Positions 13,393 to 17,062 of a stretch of 17,062 nt of DNA are shown piece by piece. The translations under genes and the position numbers were made by a program. Below the pieces are notes generated by a model that ran no database searches, was not told the origin of the DNA, and saw only the letters and a program-made list of their open reading frames with translations. The stretch lies in the NCBI GenBank assembly GCA_964438685.1, contig CAYTMD010000082.1:1-17062 (forward strand). Direction: 5' to 3'. This stretch comes from Bog-366 sp964438685 (lineage in GTDB: Bacteria; Acidobacteriota; Terriglobia; UBA7540). How positions within the stretch are numbered: position 1 is the stretch's first letter; the number at the start of each line of letters is the position of its first letter.

Positions 13393-14590
13393 ATGACGCG
13401 ACGCCAATTCATGCGGAAGTCCCTGGTTACGACGGCGGCAGGAGTTACAACTTTACGGCAAGGGAAATTGGAGGCATGTGCCAATTCAGAGTCTGCCACG
13501 AAGACGTTGTTTGAGGACATTGTTGTAATCCCGCTGCCGACAGACCGCACTCACCGCGGCATGAGCGGCAGCATCATTGAACTCCGGGACGGCTCGCTGC
13601 TCTATGCTACCGGGAATCCCCGCAATGAGATCCAACAGTCGGGGGTCATCGGCCGCATGTCTCGTGATGGCGGGCGGACTTGGGGCGATCCATTCTCGAT
13701 GCAGCGCAATTTTGCCCGGCTGGGAACGCTGCAACCAAGCTTGTTGCGGCTCAAGGATAACCGGATTCTGTTTGGGTACAACACACTCAATAATTATCAG
13801 GGTCAGGATCTTCGCTCTTACGACGCGCACTTCTACGTTCGTTACTCGGGGGACGAAGCGAGGACGTGGAGTGATCCTTTCTGCGCCACCCTTTACCCCG
13901 GCTTCCATACGGTTAATCCGGACCATGTCATCCAGCTCTCGTCGGGGCGCATTGTGGTTCCCTCGGAATGGACACGAGAAGTGAGTGGAGGTGAAGCGGG
14001 GCACATGGTATGCCTCTGTTATTACACCGACGACGGTTACACCTGGGTTCGCAGCCGCAACTNNNNNNNNNNTTGTGGATACCGGAAAGACCACCGAGGA
14101 ACCCAGCATCGTAGGCCTTAAAGATGGCCGTCTGCTGATGGTATTTCGCAACCGGATGGGCTATGTGGGGAGGGCCTATTCACCCGACCAGGGCGAAAGC
14201 TGGACGGAGCCCGGGTTCTACGAATTGCCTTCTCCCCTGTCGCCGCAATCAATCACAAGGATTCCCAAGACGGGGGATTTGCTGTTGCTGTGGTTGAACA
14301 ACCCGCTTGCGGTCGGATTCGCCCGAGGCGAAAAGCAGACCATGGTGAGAATTGGGGAGATTACCCGGTCCCTGGGACAACTGCGGGCGCCACTCTCCTC
14401 GGCGATCTCGCGCGACGAGGGGCAAACCTGGGAGAATATCCGCAACATCACTACCGACCCCCAGGGTGACTACGGTTACCAGGGTGTGACCTTTGTTGGA
14501 GACGTCGCGCTGGTGAACTACCACGCATTGGATGGCATTCATGTAACGCGCATTGGCGTCGATTGGTTCTACGGGAAATTACAAGACTGA
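13393..14590 (+). CDS. Tat-exported sialidase-like (BNR/Asp-box) protein, interrupted by an assembly gap
   Basis: Six-bladed-propeller protein of the sialidase superfamily, a candidate exo-alpha-sialidase or other glycosidase acting outside the cytoplasm. The N-terminus M-T-R-R-Q-F-M-R-K carries a twin-arginine motif; GGGAGGAGA just upstream of ATG 13393 supports the start. Five Asp-box motifs are visible: SRDGGRTW (90-97), SGDEARTW (152-159), a degenerate YTDDGYTW (211-218), then after the gap SPDQGESW and SRDEGQTW. The gene is split into two frames only because ten Ns at 14063-14072 replace an unknown number of bases. The frames join if the true gap is a multiple of three, so this is a sequencing gap and not a real frameshift. 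'TEEPSIVGLKDGRLLM' directly after the gap fits the expected next blade. The protein would be about 400 residues. Confidence 0.85.
14063..14072. other. Assembly gap (10 Ns)
   Basis: Ten undetermined bases lie inside the sialidase-like gene. The reading frames on the two sides differ by one position, so the true length cannot be ten if the gene is intact; it should be divisible by three, probably close to nine or twelve. Confidence 0.98.
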
Positions 14591-14622
14591 ATTTGGATCT
14601 AGACCGGTCGGGCGCGCTCCTT

Positions 14623-14636
14623 GTGGGGTAGAATAG
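14623..14636 (+). promoter_or_regulatory. Promoter-like box immediately before glgB
   Basis: GTGGGGTAGAATAG carries TAGAAT at 14629-14634, ending only 8 bases before the glgB ATG. If this is the -10 element, transcription would start at about the start codon and the mRNA would be essentially leaderless, matching the absence of any Shine-Dalgarno sequence there. No -35 is apparent. Confidence 0.4.
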
Positions 14637-14642
14637 AAATCT

Positions 14643-16874
14643 ATGGCTGCCAAACTTAAGCTGTTGGCTGAAACCACCGCCTCCGTTGAGGAGATCGCGC
14701 AGATTTTGCGCGCCGAACATTCCGACCCCTTCCACATTTTGGGCATGCACCTGGTGGAGGTTCAGGGCAGGGCGGCGGTGGCAATTCGAGCATTCCTTCC
14801 CCGCACGCACGACGCCTGGGTGGTTCGCGGCCCAAACATGGACAGCATCGTGCCGCTGCAACGCATCCATGCAGACGGATTTTTCGAAGCGGTCTTTCCC
14901 GGCGAGCAGGCAATGTTCCCCTATCGCCTGCGCACGGACTATGCCGGGCAGACTGAGTTTGAAGATCCTTACCGTTTCCCTGTCGTCCTATCCGACTTCG
15001 ATCTCTATCTGCTGGGAGAAGGCACCTATTACAAAACTTACGAAAAGCTCGGCGCGCACATCGTGGAAATCGCTGGAGTGCGCGGCGTCTCCTTTGCCGT
15101 GTGGGCACCCAATGCCAAGCGCGTAAGCGTGGTGGGCAACTTCAACTATTGGGATGGTCGGCGCCACCCTATGCGCATACGGGGGGCCACCGGCGTGTGG
15201 GAAATTTTCATTCCCGGCCTGCGCGAAGGCGAGATTTACAAATTTGAAATCAAAGGCAGGTATCGCAGCTACCTGGGATTGAAGGCCGACCCCTATGGCT
15301 TCTATTCCGAACACCGGCCCAAAACGGCTTCCATTGTTTACGACCTGGACCGCTATCCCTGGAACGATCTGACGTGGATGGCGGAGCGCGCGGCACGCCA
15401 GGGGCTGCGCACACCCATGTCGGTTTACGAAGTCCACCTGGGTTCGTGGCGGCGCTCGCCGGAAGAAGGTCATGGCGTCCTTTGCTATCGCGAACTCGCG
15501 GTGCAGTTGGCGGAATACGTGGGCAAAATGGGATTTACGCACGTGGAATTGATGCCGGTGACAGAGCATCCGCTGGATGAATCATGGGGATATCAGACCA
15601 CCGGATATTTCGCGGCCACCAGCCGGTACGGTACGCCCGACGATTTCATGTACTTTGTCGATTACATGCACCAGCACGGGATTGGGGTGATTCTGGACTG
15701 GGTTCCGGCGCATTTCCCCTCCGACGCGCACGGCTTGGCGTTTTTTGACGGCACCTACCTTTACGAGCATGCGGATCCCCGCATGCGCGAGCACCCGGAC
15801 TGGCATACACGCATCTTCAATTACGGCCGCACGGAGGTTCGCAGTTTCCTTTGGGCCAGCGGGCTGTTCTGGCTGGAGAAATACCACATCGACGGCCTGC
15901 GCGTTGACGCGGTTGCCTCTATGCTCTACCTCGACTACTCGCGCAAGGCCGGCGAATGGGTGCCTAACGCATTTGGTGGCAATGAGAATCTGGCTGCCAT
16001 TAGCTTCATTAAACGCTTCAACGAGCTCACCCACGAACATCATCCCGGCACGCTGACCATCGCCGAGGAATCAACTTCCTGGCCCATGGTTTCGCGGCCG
16101 ACTTACGTGGGCGGGCTTGGTTTCAGCTTGAAATGGAACCTGGGATGGATGCACGACATGCTGCAATACTTTTCCGTCGATCCCATCTTCCGCCGCTACC
16201 ATCATTCCAATCTGACGTTTTCATTGCTCTATGCCTTTAATGAAAACTTCATGCTGGTGCTCTCGCATGATGAAGTGGTACACGGCAAGCGCTCGCTGCT
16301 CGCAAAGATGCCGGGGGATTATTGGCAGCAGTTCGCCAACCTGCGAGCGCTCTACGCATTTCTCTATGCCCATCCCGGGAAGAAAATGCTCTTCATGGGC
16401 GCGGAACTGGGCCAGTGGATTGAGTGGGACTCCGCCCGGAGCCTGGATTGGAATCTGCTCGACTACGAGCCCCACCGCAAGCTAAACGATTTGGTCGTGC
16501 AACTCAACCAAATGCAGCGGGCGGAGCGGGCTCTGTATGAAATCGATTTCGAGTATACCGGTTTCGAATGGATCGATTTCCATGACGCCGACCACTCCGT
16601 TATTGCCTTCCTGCGAAAAGGCCAAACCCCAGGCGATCACATCGTCGTGGTGTGTAACTTCACTCCCGAGCCTCACTATGGCTATCGTGTCGGGGTTCCG
16701 GAAAGCCGCTTCTATCGCGAAATTCTGAATACCGATGACGTGAAGTTCGGCGGAAGCGGCGTGACCAACGCCACTGGCCGCCAGGCCATCCCCATGGCGT
16801 GGCAAAACCAGCCTTGCCACGTGGAGTTGACCCTGCCGCCCCTTGGAGTTGTCTATTTGAAACCGGAAGGGTAA
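14643..16874 (+). CDS. glgB: 1,4-alpha-glucan branching enzyme GlgB
   Basis: A 743-residue cytoplasmic GH13 enzyme that forms alpha-1,6 branches in glycogen by cutting and transferring alpha-1,4 chains. Full bacterial GlgB architecture is visible: an N-terminal N1 domain starting near 'DPFHILGMH' (28-36), the CBM48 domain from 'VSFAVWAPNAKRVSVVGNFN' (149-168), the catalytic barrel with 'YEVHLGSWRR' (262-271) and 'ELMPVTEHP' (302-310), and a C-terminal all-beta domain. Catalytic residues are nucleophile D422 in DGLRVDAV, acid/base E475 in TIAEEST, and D543 in LSHDEVVHGK. The 53- and 68-residue gaps between them equal those of E. coli GlgB (405/458/526). The start ATG 14643 is the only sensible choice, giving M-A-A-K-L-K-L-L, though no ribosome-binding site precedes it. 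No other glycogen genes are in the window. Confidence 0.97.
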   Translation: MAAKLKLLAETTASVEEIAQILRAEHSDPFHILGMHLVEVQGRAAVAIRAFLPRTHDAWVVRGPNMDSIVPLQRIHADGFFEAVFPGEQAMFPYRLRTDYAGQTEFEDPYRFPVVLSDFDLYLLGEGTYYKTYEKLGAHIVEIAGVRGVSFAVWAPNAKRVSVVGNFNYWDGRRHPMRIRGATGVWEIFIPGLREGEIYKFEIKGRYRSYLGLKADPYGFYSEHRPKTASIVYDLDRYPWNDLTWMAERAARQGLRTPMSVYEVHLGSWRRSPEEGHGVLCYRELAVQLAEYVGKMGFTHVELMPVTEHPLDESWGYQTTGYFAATSRYGTPDDFMYFVDYMHQHGIGVILDWVPAHFPSDAHGLAFFDGTYLYEHADPRMREHPDWHTRIFNYGRTEVRSFLWASGLFWLEKYHIDGLRVDAVASMLYLDYSRKAGEWVPNAFGGNENLAAISFIKRFNELTHEHHPGTLTIAEESTSWPMVSRPTYVGGLGFSLKWNLGWMHDMLQYFSVDPIFRRYHHSNLTFSLLYAFNENFMLVLSHDEVVHGKRSLLAKMPGDYWQQFANLRALYAFLYAHPGKKMLFMGAELGQWIEWDSARSLDWNLLDYEPHRKLNDLVVQLNQMQRAERALYEIDFEYTGFEWIDFHDADHSVIAFLRKGQTPGDHIVVVCNFTPEPHYGYRVGVPESRFYREILNTDDVKFGGSGVTNATGRQAIPMAWQNQPCHVELTLPPLGVVYLKPEG

Positions 16875-17062
16875 ACCGGGGCATCACGCGAAACATGACA
16901 CCGTTCACGGCATGAGAATCGAACCCCCATAATTGAACCTGTTTGCAGGATATTGTCCAAAGGGATAAGCACCGAACCGCCCCATGCACAGTGATTCCGT
17001 AAGGTAGGGACTCCGTCGGCTTCAGTTCGTTTGTTTACGGGGTTTCCGTTCGCAGTTCAGTT
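16875..17062. other. Sequence after glgB
   Basis: These 188 bases run to the window end. I see no gene, tRNA, clear hairpin or repeat here. Confidence 0.6.

Overview
The window looks like a chromosomal scaffold from an Acidobacteriota bacterium, probably a soil or sediment lineage and probably an uncultured draft or metagenome assembly. This is inference from gene families: an Oar-like TonB-dependent receptor with very large barrel and plug, three proteins with twin-arginine (Tat) signals, and a GSGCAG-type thioredoxin reductase. There are no ribosomal markers to confirm it. Ten Ns at 14063-14072 mark an assembly gap inside a gene.

Layout, left to right. Positions 1-3273 hold the C-terminal ~1,090 residues of the TonB-dependent receptor, cut by the window edge. 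A gene-free stretch (3274-3809) contains a hairpin and a dense cluster of intergenic palindromic repeats. Next come a Tat-exported nitrilase-superfamily amidohydrolase with an extra N-terminal jelly-roll-like domain (3810-5201), thioredoxin reductase trxB (5447-6367), a small EthD-family protein (6439-6780), proline dehydrogenase (6930-7841) and a SirB1-type transglutaminase-like/TPR protein (7938-8762). These are all on the plus strand and read as ordinary chromosomal genes rather than one pathway.

The most notable region is 8899-11371. An intact minus-strand tRNA-Ser(CGA) gene lies at 11346-11439. An exact 28-bp copy of its 3' end lies 2,445 bp away at 8899-8926, in the same orientation. 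Between the two copies are a minus-strand AbiEi/AbiEii type IV toxin-antitoxin operon (abortive-infection type), a strong sigma70-like promoter overlapped by a perfect inverted repeat, and the frameshifted, stop-riddled C-terminus of a tyrosine recombinase. This is the architecture of a tiny integrated islet whose integrase has died, leaving the defence/addiction module fixed next to the tRNA.

Beyond the tRNA the chromosome resumes: tadA (minus strand, reading towards the tRNA gene), a Tat-exported sugar-phosphate isomerase/epimerase-like TIM barrel (12176-13045), a Tat-exported sialidase-like Asp-box (BNR) protein interrupted by the assembly gap (13393-14590), and a complete glycogen branching enzyme glgB (14643-16874). 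The isomerase and sialidase-like genes may serve glycan use outside the cytoplasm, with the TonB receptor as a possible uptake partner. That link is suggested only by proximity and export signals. The last ~190 bases show no gene.
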